DNA from: Chondrilla cf. caribensis
Lineage: Eukaryota > Porifera > Demospongiae > Chondrillida > Chondrillidae
DNA length: 25,000 bases
Direction of reading: 5' to 3'
Assembly: GCA_964020155.1 (NCBI GenBank)
Contig: OZ026547.1
Location: 519,433 to 544,432 of the forward strand
The position numbers and the translations under genes are program-made. This document shows, piece after piece, positions 1 through 22,725 of the stretch. The notes beneath the pieces were generated by a model, which did not search any database, was not told where the DNA came from, and saw nothing but the letters and a program-made list of their open reading frames with translations. Numbering within the stretch: position 1 is the first letter of the stretch; every line of letters begins with the position of its first letter.

Positions 1-589
1 TGATGAAGGAGAAGGCGACGTTGAATCCAACCCTTCCTGGTTTCCAGATGAGGGTGAGTGTGTACACATAAAGTAGCATACGTACATACGTATATTATCC
101 GTGTGTGTGTGAATATATACGTACATTCATATGTATTTGCATGCATACACATCTTTGTGTATACTGCGGGACAACTTAACACCAAATCTTAGTGTAAAAG
201 TGTGGACAATTCATTGAAATTATTATTAGCCCCAAAATGTTTCAAATGAGAGAAATTAATTTGCTGGGGGGTTAGTGACCGCAGGCTTCTCCAAGCCTTA
301 GCTGTATAACCTGCTGGCACGTGACTCCTTGTTTCCCAACACAGAGCCAACGAGACCTCCGGTGGACACTTGGGCCAGGGGGATGGTCCCTATCCTCAGA
401 GCCAATGAAGAACCCAGTGCCAGTCGGACCAGTCGAGGGCTTGCGGGGCTCCCCGAACACTCCTCACACTCAAGATCGAGCACAACCGAACCAAGCACAC
501 AGGCACACGTACCACCCAAGACAAGCATTTCTCCTAAAGAAATTTTACATTCATCCAATGGACCACAAGTGTACACTGTACAAACGTGA
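1..589 (+). CDS. 3' end of an unrecognised multi-exon gene (last two exons)
   Basis: Two exons fit together. The first runs from the window edge to 53 and ends at a strong donor (G|GTGAGT). The last starts at 345 after a CAG acceptor and ends with TGA at 587-589. Both junctions are phase 1, joining as a Glu codon, so the reading frame continues. The first exon is acidic (DEGEGDVESNPSWFPDE). The last exon encodes about 81 residues rich in Ser, Thr, Pro and Arg with no motif I recognise, so it is probably a disordered C-terminal tail. The 5' part lies outside the window. The intron (54-344) contains TG/TA-rich simple sequence. I cannot name a function. The clean phase match and good splice sites are the only support. 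Confidence 0.55.
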
Positions 590-979
590 TTTTATTGCTG
601 ACATAATATTATTATTGTGCAATATTATACTGTTACACCATGTTATATTTATACGTACGTGCATAATGGGTACACAATGATAAAGATATTGATGTAAATC
701 AAGTACATATTGTATAATATCAATATAATATATCTATAAATAAGTCTACAACAAATTTGATACACTAAAAATATAATAATTATCAAAAAATAATATTAAC
801 TCCAGTAATGTGCGTACTTACATTCAGTTTATATAAACTATAAATTTCATGATAATATTACATAATATATAAAATATTAAATTATAAATATAATATATAA
901 AATATTACATTGAATATCATAAAATTATTAGTGATAAATTGTCCAATTAATCCATAATCATAAATTTTATATTAAACGA
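590..979. other. AT-rich spacer between convergent genes
   Basis: Very AT-rich sequence with many short TAATATTA-type words. It should hold the 3' UTRs of the plus-strand gene ending at 589 and the minus-strand oxygenase ending at 980. I see no convincing coding exon. A TATAAA-like element just past the oxygenase stop could act as a weak polyadenylation signal, but this is not decisive. Confidence 0.6.
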
Positions 980-1954
980 TCACTTGTCAATCTGAGAGAT
1001 ATTAAATTCAGGCACATGTTCGTATTGATACGTATGTCGTCTCATCCTCTTGATGGCCAAGGTGCCATACATGATCTTACTCGAATCATCAGGAAATTCG
1101 AACTCGGAATAGAAACAAGGCTCAAGAAAGAAAGGAACAGAGTACCTCTCAATTCCAGTGTCACGTACGCGGTGGTAAGTTGCCTTGTAGCGACCGTTGG
1201 TGAGTCGGGAGAGGAGCTCTCCAATGTTGACCACGATGGATCCGGGTCGCGGCTCCACTGCCATCCAGGAACCATCTTCTTGACGTATCTCGAGTCCAGG
1301 ATAAGAGAACGTAATTAGAAGAGTTACGAATGCGAAATCGATGTGCTCCTCGCAGGTGAAGGTGGGCTTGTCTGACTTCCCATATGTGGGATAGTGCATG
1401 ATGCGCAGACTCGACACTGGTTTGGAGAGAAACTTCCTTACAAACACATCCTCGTCCAGACCCAGACCAAGAGCCGTCAGCCGCACAAACTCCAGAGAAG
1501 CACTGGCCATTGCTTTATAGTGAGTCATGAGCAACTGGCGAAAGGGGATGTCCCCTCCGTCTTCCTTCGGCCAAGGGGTGGGTTCGTAGAGGGGATTCCC
1601 CGACACCACATCGGGGTCCCCTTCGGGCAGTGTCTCCCCCGTCTCGTACTGCTCTCTCAAGTGACCATCCTCCACGCTGATGGGAACATAGCCTCTGTAC
1701 ACGCCTTTGGCATGTTTATTCCATTTCTTGGGCGACACGAGTTTCTTTTCTTCCAACGGTCGGGAGAAGAACCATTCGGCTGCTTTGTGGAGGTTCTTCT
1801 CCGCTTCTTTGTCGAACCCCGGGACATTGTCGAGATAAACGAATCCGACCGTTTCCATGGCTTCGGTGAGCTTCTTGGCGTTCCCAAGACGATCGGAAGA
1901 AGACAGATCGATCACAGAAAGCTGAAAATTCTCCATCTCCTCAAACTCGAGCAT
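980..1954 (-). CDS. 2-oxoglutarate/Fe(II)-dependent oxygenase, isopenicillin N synthase-like, single exon
   Basis: A 324-codon uninterrupted reading frame. Family members are non-haem iron oxygenases that couple 2-oxoglutarate decarboxylation to oxidation of a substrate; the substrate here cannot be told from sequence. The N-terminal half resembles the DIOX_N region (FVYLDNVPGF near residues 38-47). The C-terminal half has the iron-binding HxD at H204/D206 (EEHIDFAFVTLL), the distal histidine H261 (KATYHRV), and the 2-oxoglutarate-binding R270-x-S272 (ERYSVPFF). The VNIGELLSRLTNG stretch at 242-254 is also typical of the fold. Length is normal for the family. Met1 is given as the start, but Met7 is equally plausible. 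There is no secretion signal, so the protein is probably cytosolic. Unlike the genes around it, it has no intron, which could reflect retrotransposition or an older horizontal origin (inference). Confidence 0.9.
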   Translation of the reverse strand: MLEFEEMENFQLSVIDLSSSDRLGNAKKLTEAMETVGFVYLDNVPGFDKEAEKNLHKAAEWFFSRPLEEKKLVSPKKWNKHAKGVYRGYVPISVEDGHLREQYETGETLPEGDPDVVSGNPLYEPTPWPKEDGGDIPFRQLLMTHYKAMASASLEFVRLTALGLGLDEDVFVRKFLSKPVSSLRIMHYPTYGKSDKPTFTCEEHIDFAFVTLLITFSYPGLEIRQEDGSWMAVEPRPGSIVVNIGELLSRLTNGRYKATYHRVRDTGIERYSVPFFLEPCFYSEFEFPDDSSKIMYGTLAIKRMRRHTYQYEHVPEFNISQIDK

Positions 1955-2526
1955 TAAATTGGATCGCGAGATCTCTGTAGCTCGTGTTACAGCAACAATA
2001 CGTCTACTCGAGCTCTTGCTAAAAGGTCATAACCAGTAATGGCGAGCCATTTTCAGGTCAGGCCAGAGTCACGTGATTAGTGTGTCCATAATTAACTGTT
2101 ATAATACAATAGTTATTCTAACTATAAAAGTGCAACTAAATATTTAACAATAAGCAAAAATAACTTCAATGCCCTAAAAATGCATTATGATCTACAATAA
2201 TTATTAGATCATTGCATTATTATTATATAAAATTACATAAATTCACAAGCAAATGATATCAATTACACTGTAGCATCAAAATTATTACTATCTAGGATCA
2301 AAAATAACATTATATAGAAAATAAAAGAAAGTATGTATTAGTTGTGATGAAATTAATTTAACCTGATCATACTCTACCATCACATTATATTACATAATAT
2401 CATGTCAAATTGAAATTGGTATTCTGTCCAAGTTACGTACGACATACGTACAAGCTACGAAATACATTATGTGTAGATTAGTTGTGAACAGTCCAGAGCT
2501 AGAAATGAGGGTAGATGTTTGTTTCC
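1955..2526. other. AT-rich spacer: oxygenase promoter side and NAF1 3' UTR
   Basis: No coding exon is visible. The part next to 1954 should contain the oxygenase promoter and 5' UTR. The part next to 2527 should contain the 3' UTR of the minus-strand NAF1 gene. The sequence is mostly AT-rich with no clear TATA box or repeat array. Confidence 0.55.
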
Positions 2527-14714
<12,188 letters not shown>

Positions 14715-15155
14715 GTCGCATCCACCGAACTACGATCAGGTATGTAGAAACGTGGAGAAGGGGATTCCCCCATGATGTCACGCGTAATGTACGTGCGTGT
14801 ACATTGCAAGTGTATAATATTATAGTATCATAATACTGTATATATTATGCATATTAATTTATCATTGGACTAGTTCGTAGAACACAATATATATCATGCA
14901 TATCATGCTATATTATATAATTTATTGTACATAATATACGTATATATATATATATCACTTAAATAACTGTTGTCAATATTGGGGGACCAACATAATAACT
15001 TCACTTATAATTATAATAAGTTACATAATAACTTTTGAATTATATTTGATTTAATTCAACATTCCATGCACTACTAATATGTATAATACAAATGTGAAGG
15101 ACAAAGTCAATCTATAATAATTATTAAAAATGACAGAAGCATACTTTATATTTAA
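14715..15155. other. AT-rich spacer between the kinase gene and NAF1
   Basis: Both neighbours are on the minus strand, so this 440-base spacer should hold the kinase 3' UTR and the NAF1 promoter. It includes a TATATATATATATA run near 14940 and several ATTATAAT words. I see no exon. Confidence 0.6.
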
Positions 15156-15892
15156 TCACATCAAGGATGGAGCATGTTCATACTCGTGATAACGGTATTC
15201 ACGGATCTGTCCCCTACGGAATCTCTTCCCACAATGCGGACACTCCAGGTTGGGATCGAACGGCCAAATACTTTCGTCGATGTCATCAGGTGAAGGTACT
15301 CCTTGTTCGACTGCTTTCTTGTACTGATGTGCTTCGTGTCTGATCTCACGATTGATCTCATCCCCAATATAGCGTTGGTTGGGCTGGAAGGAGTCGTCAG
15401 AACCGTAAGTCATCGAATCTTGTCCTGGACGAGAGGTCATAGGACTTGGTAGGACACTGTCTGAACTAACATCGCTTTCCTGACGATCTCCATCATCAGT
15501 AGTAGGTACTCCTTGTTCAACTGCTTTCTTGTACTGACGAGCTTCATGTCTGATCTCACTGTTGATAGGACTCGGGAGGGGACTATCTGAACTATTGCTT
15601 TCCTCTTGTTCCAGACAGCTGTGAACTCGAGGGAGAGGCTAAATAGAGGATAAATATAAATATGCACACATGTATTCATGCACACTGCCCAGTACAAACA
15701 GACACAGGTGCATTGAGTGTGGTGAACACTGTAACAGTGAAATGGGAGAAGTGGTACACACTAACTTGTTGGTGGTGTTGAGAGGTAGCCATTCTTTGTT
15801 TCAACTTATCATTTTCTTCTTTCAAAGTTACTGTCTGAGAACTCAGAACTTGATACTGTGTTCGAAAACCCTAAAAGAAGACAAACAAAGTG

Positions 15893-15950
<58 letters not shown>

Positions 15951-18885
15951 ATGTGTTTGTGTTTATGTGTGTACATACATGCATGCAATAATATTATATA
16001 AGTATACGCAAATATAAATGTATACCAAAGAGCTATGGTACATTGGAGGAGGAGTCAATGCGCACATAAAATTTGACATGTACACTTGATAAAAAGAGAG
16101 TAATACTCATTCTCAAACTAACATGTAGTTCTTGAGAAGCCCGTAGTAAATGCTGTTTTGTACCTTCAACCTCAGCTTTGAGAGTTTGGTTTTCTCGCTG
16201 TAACTCCATGACGTGTTGAGAAGCAATGGATTTAGCTCGTGTGAGAGCTGACACTTTACATTCAAGATTATTCTTCTCATCAAATAGTCGTCCATAAGCT
16301 TCTTCAATTGCCTTTGATCCTTTGGCATCCTTCTTCTTGTCAGCCAAATCTGTCTTCAACTTAACAACTTCTTTATTCAACTTTTCCAGCTGTTTGTGTA
16401 GGGCTTGTACTTGGTTCCGATGGTCAGCTTCCTGTTTCCTGAAACTAGCTTTCTGGTTGGTCATCTTCTTTGCTATCCCATCCGCCATTTCCCTGGACTC
16501 CTTCAGTTCTCTCTCAAGTCTCTCCATCTAACAGAGCAGGTCACATGATGGAGATGAAGTGGGTGTGTCAGTGTGTGTACATATGAGATGGGTGTGTCAG
16601 TGTGTGTTTACATATGAGGTAGGCGTGTCAGTGTGTGTGTACACATGAGGTAGGTGTGTCAGTGTGCGTGTACACATGAGGTAGGTGTGTCAGTGTGCGT
16701 GTACATATGAGGTAGGTGTGTCAGTGTGTGTGTGTACATATGAGGTAGGTGTGTCAGTGTGTGTGTACATGCGAGGTAGACATGTCAGTGTGTGTGCATA
16801 TGAGGTAAGTGTGTCAGTGTGTGTGTACATATGAGGTAGGTGTATCAGTGTGTGTGTACATATGAGGTAGGCGTGTCAGTGTGTGTGTACATATGAGGTA
16901 GGCGTGTCAGTGTGTGTGCATGAGGTAGGTGTGTCAGTGTGTGCACATATGAGGTAGGTGTTTCAGTGTGTGTGTACATATGAGGTAGGTGTGTCAGTGT
17001 GTGTGCATATGAGGTAGGTGTGTCAGTGTGTGTGCATATGAGGTAGGTGTGTCAGTGTGTGTACATATGAGGTAGGTGTGTCAGTGTGTGTGCATATGAG
17101 GTAGGTGTGTCAGTGTGTGTGCATATGAGGTAGGTGTGTCAGTGTGTGTGTGTACATATGAGGTAGGTGTATCAGTGTGAGTGTACATATGAGGTAGGTG
17201 TGTCAGTGTGTGTGTACATATGAGGTAGGCGTGTCAGTGTGTGTGTACATATGAGGTAGGCGTGTCAGTGTGTGTGCATGAGGTAGGTGTGTCAGTGTGT
17301 GTGTACATATGAGGTAGGTGTGTCAGTGTGTGTACACATGAGGTACGTAGGTGTGTCAGTGTGTGTGTACATGTGAAGTAGGTGGGTCAGTGTGTGTGTA
17401 CATATGAGGTAGGTGTGTCAGTGTGTGTGTACATGTAAGATAGGTGTGTCAGTGTGTGTGTACATATGAGGTAGGTGTGCCCGTGTGTGTGTACATGTGA
17501 AGTAGGTGTGTCAGTGTGTGTGTACATATGAGGTAGGTGTGTCAGTGTGTGTACATATGAGGTAGGTGTGTCAGTGTGTGCGTACATGTGAGGTAGGTGT
17601 GTCAGTGTGTGTACATATGAGGTAGGTGTGTCAGTGTGCGTGTACATATGAGGTACGTAGGTGTGTCAGTGTGTGTGTACATATGAGGTAGGTGTGTCAG
17701 CGTGTGTGTGTACATATGAGGTAGGTGTGTCAGTGTGTGTACATGTGAGGTAGGTGTGTCAGTGTGTGTGTACATGTGAAGTAGGTGTGTCAGTGTGTGT
17801 GTACATATGAGGTAGGTGTGTCAGTGTGTGTGTACATATGAGGAAGATGTGTCAGTGTGTGCGTGTACATATGAGGTAGGCGTGTCAGTGTGTGTGTACA
17901 TATGAGGTAGGCGTGTCAGTGTGTGTGTACATATGAGGTAGGCGTGTCAGTGTGTGTGTACATATGAGGTAGGTGTGTCAGTGTGTGTGTGTACATATGA
18001 GGTAGGTGTGTCAGTGTATGTGTGTGTACACATAAGGTAGGTGTGTCAGTGTGTGTATACATAATATTATGAGGTAGGTGTGTCAGTGTGTGTGTACATA
18101 TGAGGTAGGTGTGGAGCAAGGGGGAGGGGTGAAGGAGGAGGAGCAAGGGGGACGGGTAAGGGGGGCAAGGGGGAGGGGCAGAGGAGGGGCAAGGAGGGTA
18201 AGAAGCGGGGTAAGGAGGAAGGGTAAGGAGGAGGGGTAAGGATGAGTGGCAAGGGGGAGGGATGAGGAGGAGCAAGGAGAGCGGGGATGATAAAGGCACA
18301 AACTAGGAGTATTGTTAATCCCTTTGAAGTACAGTTCCACTGGTTGCACCTCCTAAATCTAACATCAAATACAGTTCAAGCACCACTGCTCTTCTGAAGA
18401 TCCAACAAATCCATCAAATAAGCAGTAACCCAAAATTCCTCAACTTTGTTAAGCATACCAACTGACCTCACTTAAAAAATTTGAATAATTGATAACATAT
18501 CATCAAAGGACACATAAGAATCTTCAACTAACCTCATGTTTCTGGTGGTTTGTCTGGTCTTGAAACTGCATGTTAAGTGCCTTCAAGTGGTCTCTTTCTT
18601 CCCCTATCATTTTAATTTGCTCCATCCATTCCTTCTCTCTGTCAGCGAATTCACCAACTGCACTTTCTCTATCTTTACGTTCTTTACTTAAGTCTGCTTG
18701 GAGCTGCTCAATCTACAGATCATGGAATAAGGTTGTGAATGTTCAATACATACATTATCATGTATTTCGAAATGCAATTCTATGCTTACAGTATATGGCC
18801 AAGCAAATGTAGGTATGCACATACGCACGCACGCACGCACGCACGCATGCATGCACGCATGCACACACGCACACGCACACACACA

Positions 18886-18945
<60 letters not shown>

Positions 18946-21464
18946 CACACACACACATATACCCAAGGCATGACAACTGATATTTATTACATAATGTATG
19001 AATATTATACACTGAATCTCTCAGCTGTGATGGGTACAGCCAGATATAACATCACACTACAACCACTTCTCCTTACAGTCAACAACACTCAATTCACGAC
19101 AAAGGTCTTGTACCATTGAGAGTCATGAATGAGGTTGAACACAATGTCTGACCTTCTCTGCTCGTTCCTTGTCCAGGGATTCTTGAAGATGCTTCATTTC
19201 TTCATTCAAATCTTTTGCTTCGTCGACAGCTACCCTATTAGGGAGGTCACAACAAACAAGTTTGTGAGGGCTGGAATATAATATTATTATAGATACATAC
19301 AGTATAGCAAATGTCACCTAACATATTTAGTTAAAGATCATCTCCTTTATACATATTTATGTATAAACATATATAAAATATGTACACAGTGTATACTGTA
19401 CATAGCAGAGCCTCAGTATAAATGTAACTGTAATGAGGACACCTGCTGCAGTGAGGCCACATCCCTGTGGCAAGGACACCTGTAGTGAGGACACACCCCT
19501 GTAGCGAGGACACACCCCTGTAGTGAGGACACACCTCTGTAGTGAGGACACATCCCTGTAGTGGGGACACACCTCTCTAGTGAGGACACACCCCTGTAGT
19601 GGGGACACACCCCTGTAGTGAGGACACACCCCTGTAGTGAGGACACACCCCTGTAGTGAGGACACACCCCTGTAGTGAGGACACACCTCTGTAGTGAGGA
19701 AACGCCTCTGTAGTGAGGACACACCCCTGTAGTGAGGACACGCCTCTGTAACGGTGTCAGTCTTACTGTATTTACTTATGTATGTACTTCATAAGATCTC
19801 TATGTTAACCTTTACGTACTCACAACTTGTACGTGTGTACGTAGGTACATAGGTAGGCATGTACACTCCAACACACCAACCTTCTGTCTTGTTCCACTTT
19901 GTCCATCTTGTCATACCATTCTCTTCGTTCGTCATTATACTGCCCTATTGCTTTATCTAGTTCTTCCTTCAGTGCAGTATTCTTTTTTTTGGTTGTTATA
20001 ATGAGGTTCTGCCAAGCTTCTTTTTCTAGTTCCAATTTTTCAGTTTTTACTCTGAGGTTCTTCTCCATCCTATCTCTCTCTTCCTTCAGGGCAGCCTCCT
20101 TTTCCAATATGACTACTTCTAGTCTTCCTTCAAGATCTTCCACTGCCTTATCCTTTGCTCTCAAACATTCCTCTAATGTAGCTATGATCTACAGAGAAAT
20201 GTTGAGACAGAGTATGATACAGCTGGGATGATACATAAGAATTATAATTTAATTTGAAGTTTAACTGTGTGCATCTGTGTGCGTAAGTATGCGTATGTGT
20301 ACATGTCCATGTCTACATCTATGTGTGTGTCCATCTCTCTTTGCAACTCACCTTGCTTTTCTCACACACATTCTTCACATGATTGTGAATAACAGCAACA
20401 GCAGGACGAAGCTTCTCATGCTGCAGGCACCAGACAATGAGAGGTTTGAGAGGATGAGCATCATCAAGGAGGGAGAGGTCCTTTTCACGTCGTACCACTT
20501 CTATCACATAGTTGATGCCCTCCCATCCTGACGAAGGAAGACTTTGTGTACAGACCTCCAACATCAGCACACCGAGAGAGAAGGAGTCCACCTTAGCCGT
20601 GTATTCTCCACCCTTCTTCAGGGCTTCAGGTGGCATATATGTGATTGTCCCAGGCTGAGTGGTCATCAATGAACCAGTGCGATTCTGGAGTAGCTTAGCC
20701 TGCCCAAAGTCTGCTATCTTCACGACACCTTCCTTGGTGAGGAGGACATTCTTACTGCCGAGGTCTCTGTGAATGAGAGGCTTGTCTCGTCCATGAAGGT
20801 AGGCCATACCTATCCAAATAACAAAGAACAATTAATATGCTTCAAGCCTTAATATGGAATGATATACTGCATGAATGAGGATGTCCAAAGATACACATGT
20901 AGCTACGTGCATGACGGTATATAGTAGCTACACTATATATGACTCACATAAACTCATGAAGCGATCAGTGCACTATGTGGAACAATATTATATTTATCCC
21001 GCATTGAGGATCCGGAGGATTACTGGAACATTTCGGAACCTTATAAGTAGCATGTCACTGTGGATGAAACTTGAAGTTCGTATACCTTCGCAAACTGACG
21101 AACATATTTCCAAGACTCTTTCAGGAGAGAGACGTCCCTTGTTACGCTTCAAGTACTTCTCCAACGATTCATACATCAGTTCCATCACTAGAAGAGGTCC
21201 TTTCTTGTCTTCATAAGCTCCGATGTACCTCACAACATTGGGATGGTTCAAGTCCTTCAATCGCTCGCATTCCGTCTTGAAGTTCTTCAGGTGAACATTT
21301 TCTCCAGGGCCGACACTGTCCATCAGAGCTTTGTGGAATTGCTTCACAGCTACAGACTTCTTGTCCAGCGTTGCTAAATAGACAACTCCAAAGGAACCGC
21401 GATCGACTTCTTCTCCGATCACCAGAGTGGACGGGACGGGATCAAAACTTTTCTTAGCAGCCAT
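15156..21464 (-). CDS. TKL-like protein kinase with long coiled coil and C-terminal Cys2-His2 motif, eight exons
   Basis: Exons (minus): 21464-21086, 20809-20352, 20188-19881, 19234-19153, 18712-18533, 16527-16123, 15870-15766 and 15638-15156. They sum to 2400 bases (799 residues) and all phases agree. Kinase domain about 12-275: glycine loop DRGSFGVVY (first Gly replaced by Asp21), VAVK with K41, alpha-C E65, HRD 140-142 followed by LGSKN (N147), DFG 160-162 and MPPEAL 185-190. All catalytic residues are present, so it is probably active. The style (HRDLGSKNVLL, TYMPPEAL) fits the TKL group, Ser/Thr or dual specificity. Residues about 280-640 are Glu/Lys/Gln-rich heptad sequence across exons 3-7, suggesting homo-oligomerisation. 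Exon 8 carries a duplicated motif (EIRHEARQYKKAVEQGVP / EIRHEAHQYKKAVEQGVP), then C772-x2-C775-x14-H790-x3-H794 at the end, a spacing like C-terminal ubiquitin-binding zinc fingers. There is no signal peptide or membrane segment. I do not recognise a named orthologue. Confidence 0.9.
15895..15950. repeat. (TG)n microsatellite in kinase intron 6
   Basis: About 55 bases of TG repeat, about 25 bases upstream of the exon 7 acceptor in the minus sense. It lies between exons 6 and 7 of the kinase gene. Confidence 0.9.
16556..18112. repeat. About 31-bp minisatellite, roughly 50 copies, in kinase intron 5
   Basis: GAGGTAGGTGTGTCAGTGTG followed by TGTGTACATAT recurs through 1.55 kb. Unit length varies from about 26 to 35 by TG-run slippage and occasional TACG insertions. 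Single-base variants (AGGCGTG, AAGTAGG, CATGTGA) are interspersed along the array. It fills most of the intron between exons 5 and 6 and starts about 30 bases from exon 6. Confidence 0.95.
18113..18290. repeat. G-rich polypurine tract
   Basis: About 175 bases made almost only of G and A on the plus strand (GAGCAAGGGGGAGGGG, GGAGGAGGAGCAAGGGGG and similar). Many runs of four or five Gs could form quadruplexes, and the mirror-like GA content could form triplex DNA. It directly follows the 31-bp array in kinase intron 5. Confidence 0.85.
18820..18957. repeat. Alternating (CG/CA)n microsatellite
   Basis: Starts as ACGCACGCACGCACGC with GCATGCATGC, then becomes CA repeats. It is alternating purine-pyrimidine throughout. 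It lies in kinase intron 4. Confidence 0.9.
19436..19750. repeat. 19-bp minisatellite (CTGTAGTGAGGACACACCC)
   Basis: About 16 copies of a 19-base unit with C/T variants, in kinase intron 3. The open frames it produces on the minus strand (VSSLQGCVLTTG-type repeats) are artefacts of the array. Confidence 0.92.
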
Positions 21465-22259
21465 TATTGTCGTCTAATTGCTGCAAGCAAACCAACCTCC
21501 TAGATTCTGTAATGTATCAATGAAAAGGTAAGATCGATATCACGTGCACCTGTTGAGGGTTCAGTGCTACACATTCTTTGCCTAACTATTGTACGTATTT
21601 TCACTCACCAAAGTGTAGGAAGCCATATTATTGCTTCGTAATATTCAAATCATTTGTTATTATACGTAATACTAGCTATATAAATCATATAATTATTTAA
21701 TATATATATCCACGTATATATCTATTATATTAAATTCGAAAGGCACAGTATATAAGTATGGTTATGTGATTGCATGGTGTTAATTTATATTATCATGCTT
21801 TCATGCAACTCTTATTATTGCATGTACTGCATGTCTAATATTGCCTGCATGTAAATTAAAATTATTTCTCATTCTAATAATCCTACTGCATTTTTTTGGA
21901 TTTTTATTTATTCATTAATTCAATTTATTATCTTATTTGTGTATCTACATTCCGCTTTATTTCATTTTTTCCTTCTTTTTAATGTATTGTGCTGTTCACA
22001 GGATGCCTAGAATAGTAGCCATTGGCTAAAGGCTTCCCCTGTTTAAATAAGCTATCCTATCCTAACCTAGCCTATCCTATGCTTTGTAATTGCTACCAAT
22101 AATTTATAAAGACATCATGATTGCACATACAGCCAAGGCATTAAAATGAAATTACATCATGTACTAATATTATACAATGGAATTACAAGTATTCAATTTG
22201 CAATATTCAAATAATTTACAAAATACAAAATTAATGTACAAAGTGGGATGTTGAAAGTT
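21465..22259. other. AT-rich intergenic region upstream of the kinase gene
   Basis: The part next to 21464 should contain the kinase promoter and 5' UTR; no TATA box stands out. Around 22046-22082 there is a short run of CCTAT/CCTAA pentamers (CTATCCTATCCTAACCTAGC) after a T-rich stretch. It resembles the 3' tail of some non-LTR retrotransposons, but no coding remnant is present, so this is only a suggestion. No exon is visible. Confidence 0.5.
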
Positions 22260-22451
22260 TTATGTCAATTTCTTTGGTTTTGTCTTGACAAGAGGACGAG
22301 GGGGGAGAGGTGAATTGGACGTTGTAACAGCTGCAGGTGAGGACTTGACTAGATCTGATTGGGTGGTTGGTTCTTCGAATTCATCGCGGACCACCGCAGT
22401 CAAGTGTCCACAATTTTTATTGTCTGTTTGGGTGTCCTCGATCATAGCACG
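22260..22451 (-). CDS. Putative terminal exon of an unrecognised gene
   Basis: A minus-strand reading frame of 63 codons follows a good acceptor (CACTGTGCAG|CGT) and ends in TAA. The peptide is acidic in its first half (RDEFEEPTTQSD) and ends proline- and lysine-rich (SPLPPRPLVKTKPKK). Its composition is that of a real exon, unlike the AT-rich flanks. I find no convincing upstream exon before the duplicated segment at about 22726. Either the gene continues beyond the window with the duplicated block in an intron, or it was cut off by the duplication. No function can be assigned. Confidence 0.4.
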   Translation of the reverse strand, partial: RAMIEDTQTDNKNCGHLTAVVRDEFEEPTTQSDLVKSSPAAVTTSNSPLPPRPLVKTKPKKLT

Positions 22452-22725
22452 CTGCACAGTGATACATTGTGATACACGATATAATTACATTGAAATTTAC
22501 ATTACTATCGGTATCAATTTCTTCAATAGCATGAACACTGTGCACAAAACCTTAGGTAGTGGTTTATCCCATTGTATGAGAGCACAGCGACCATTTATAA
22601 CTACAAACCTATAATAGGATTTCTATAAGTCAATCAAATTAGATGTAAATTAAATTCATAACATAATATACATTGGGTGATGTTGGGGAGCAGGTGATCT
22701 TTATATTTTTTGGATGATCCCACAG

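Noticed and set aside
14..40. The first exon encodes GDVESNPSW, similar to the start of a 2A ribosome-skipping motif.
   Set aside because: The required NPGP end is absent (NPSW here), and the match is only a few residues in an acidic stretch near an exon end.
17387..18349. Minus-strand frames encoding repeats of THTDTPTSYV or Pro/Leu-rich sequence.
   Set aside because: They arise from the 31-bp array and the polypurine tract inside a kinase intron and have no separate gene signals.
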